Positions 63,931-64,000 of a DNA stretch of 64,000 nucleotides are shown one piece after another. Below the pieces are notes generated by a model. The model saw only the letters and a list, made by a program, of their open reading frames with translations. It made no database searches and was not told the origin of the DNA. The DNA lies in assembly GCA_037953745.1 (NCBI GenBank), contig JBAKBP010003171.1, forward strand, positions 95,208 to 159,207. The letters run 5' to 3'. The translations under genes were made by a program, and so were the position numbers. Source of the stretch: Lithodes maja (lineage: Eukaryota > Arthropoda > Malacostraca > Decapoda > Lithodidae). Position 1 is the stretch's first letter, and the number at the start of each line of letters is the position of its first letter.

Positions 63931-64000
63931 ACTCGAGGACGGGGAAGCATGTCAGGTGAACCTGTTAGAGGAGTTTGTGAGGCAACCACCTGAGCAGCCT
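63931..64000 (+). pseudogene. Possible integrase C-terminal remnant of another Gmr1-like element
   Basis: The last about 70 bases translate to a peptide ending CQVNLLEEFVRQPPEQP, which resembles the end of the GPY/F region in elements A-C (LCHINLLKEYVRRPPES in C). Upstream similarity fades. It continues past the window edge, so the assignment is tentative. Confidence 0.35.

Overview
This window is eukaryotic, repeat-dominated DNA with no host gene that I can defend. Dense microsatellites, tRNA-derived SINEs, TTAA-flanked MITEs, jockey/CR1-type and RTE-like LINE remnants and large LTR retrotransposons point to an arthropod. The style of the LINE reverse transcriptases suggests a decapod crustacean, but that is an inference, not a proof.

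The dominant theme is one superfamily of Ty3/gypsy-class LTR retrotransposons whose polyprotein runs Gag - protease - integrase - reverse transcriptase - RNase H. Integrase precedes RT, as in Ty1/copia, which is the hallmark of Gmr1-like elements. There are three full-length elements: C (10737-21506, plus strand, broken by a LINE), A (27390-36690, minus) and B (41493-50734, minus). There are also three solo LTRs of the same superfamily (7145-9497, 23941-25738, 61662-63460). All six have 4-bp target-site duplications that I could read directly. A and B keep single uninterrupted gag-pol frames of 1712 and 1699 codons and nearly identical LTRs, so both look recent and possibly competent. A more distant relative with the same Gag-PR-INT order occupies 2-1568, and a possible scrap of another lies at the right edge.

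A second LTR family with 5-bp duplications is present as three solo LTRs: 10152-23059 (interrupted by C), 27159-38768 (interrupted by A) and 54539-56126 (minus, inside a satellite). Each of these LTRs has an ATG at its nucleotides 5-7 that opens a reading frame, which suggests coding sequence extending into the LTR.

Layout. 1-7140: Gmr1-like remnant, SINE and MITE debris, a lysine-codon-rich minisatellite and an RTE-like LINE end. 7145-9497: solo LTR with a nested MITE. 9500-23060: LINE or other debris, then solo LTR (i) holding element C, which itself holds a CR1-group LINE. 23060-27150: uncharacterised sequence, a solo LTR and a 205-codon orphan ORF. 27159-38768: solo LTR (ii) holding element A. 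38860-41490: MITEs, a 19-copy 40-bp satellite and a SINE nested in a MITE. 41493-50734: element B. 50735-57040: microsatellites, MITEs, a truncated LINE and a 65-bp satellite split by solo LTR (iii). 57856-60930: a decayed LINE with endonuclease and RT. 61662-63460: solo LTR, followed by unassigned sequence.

The nesting gives a relative history. The second LTR family inserted and collapsed to solo LTRs first. C and A then inserted into two of those LTRs, and a LINE later broke the RT of C. By eye, LTR pairs differ at about 20 sites in C, about 6 in A, and only in small indels in B.
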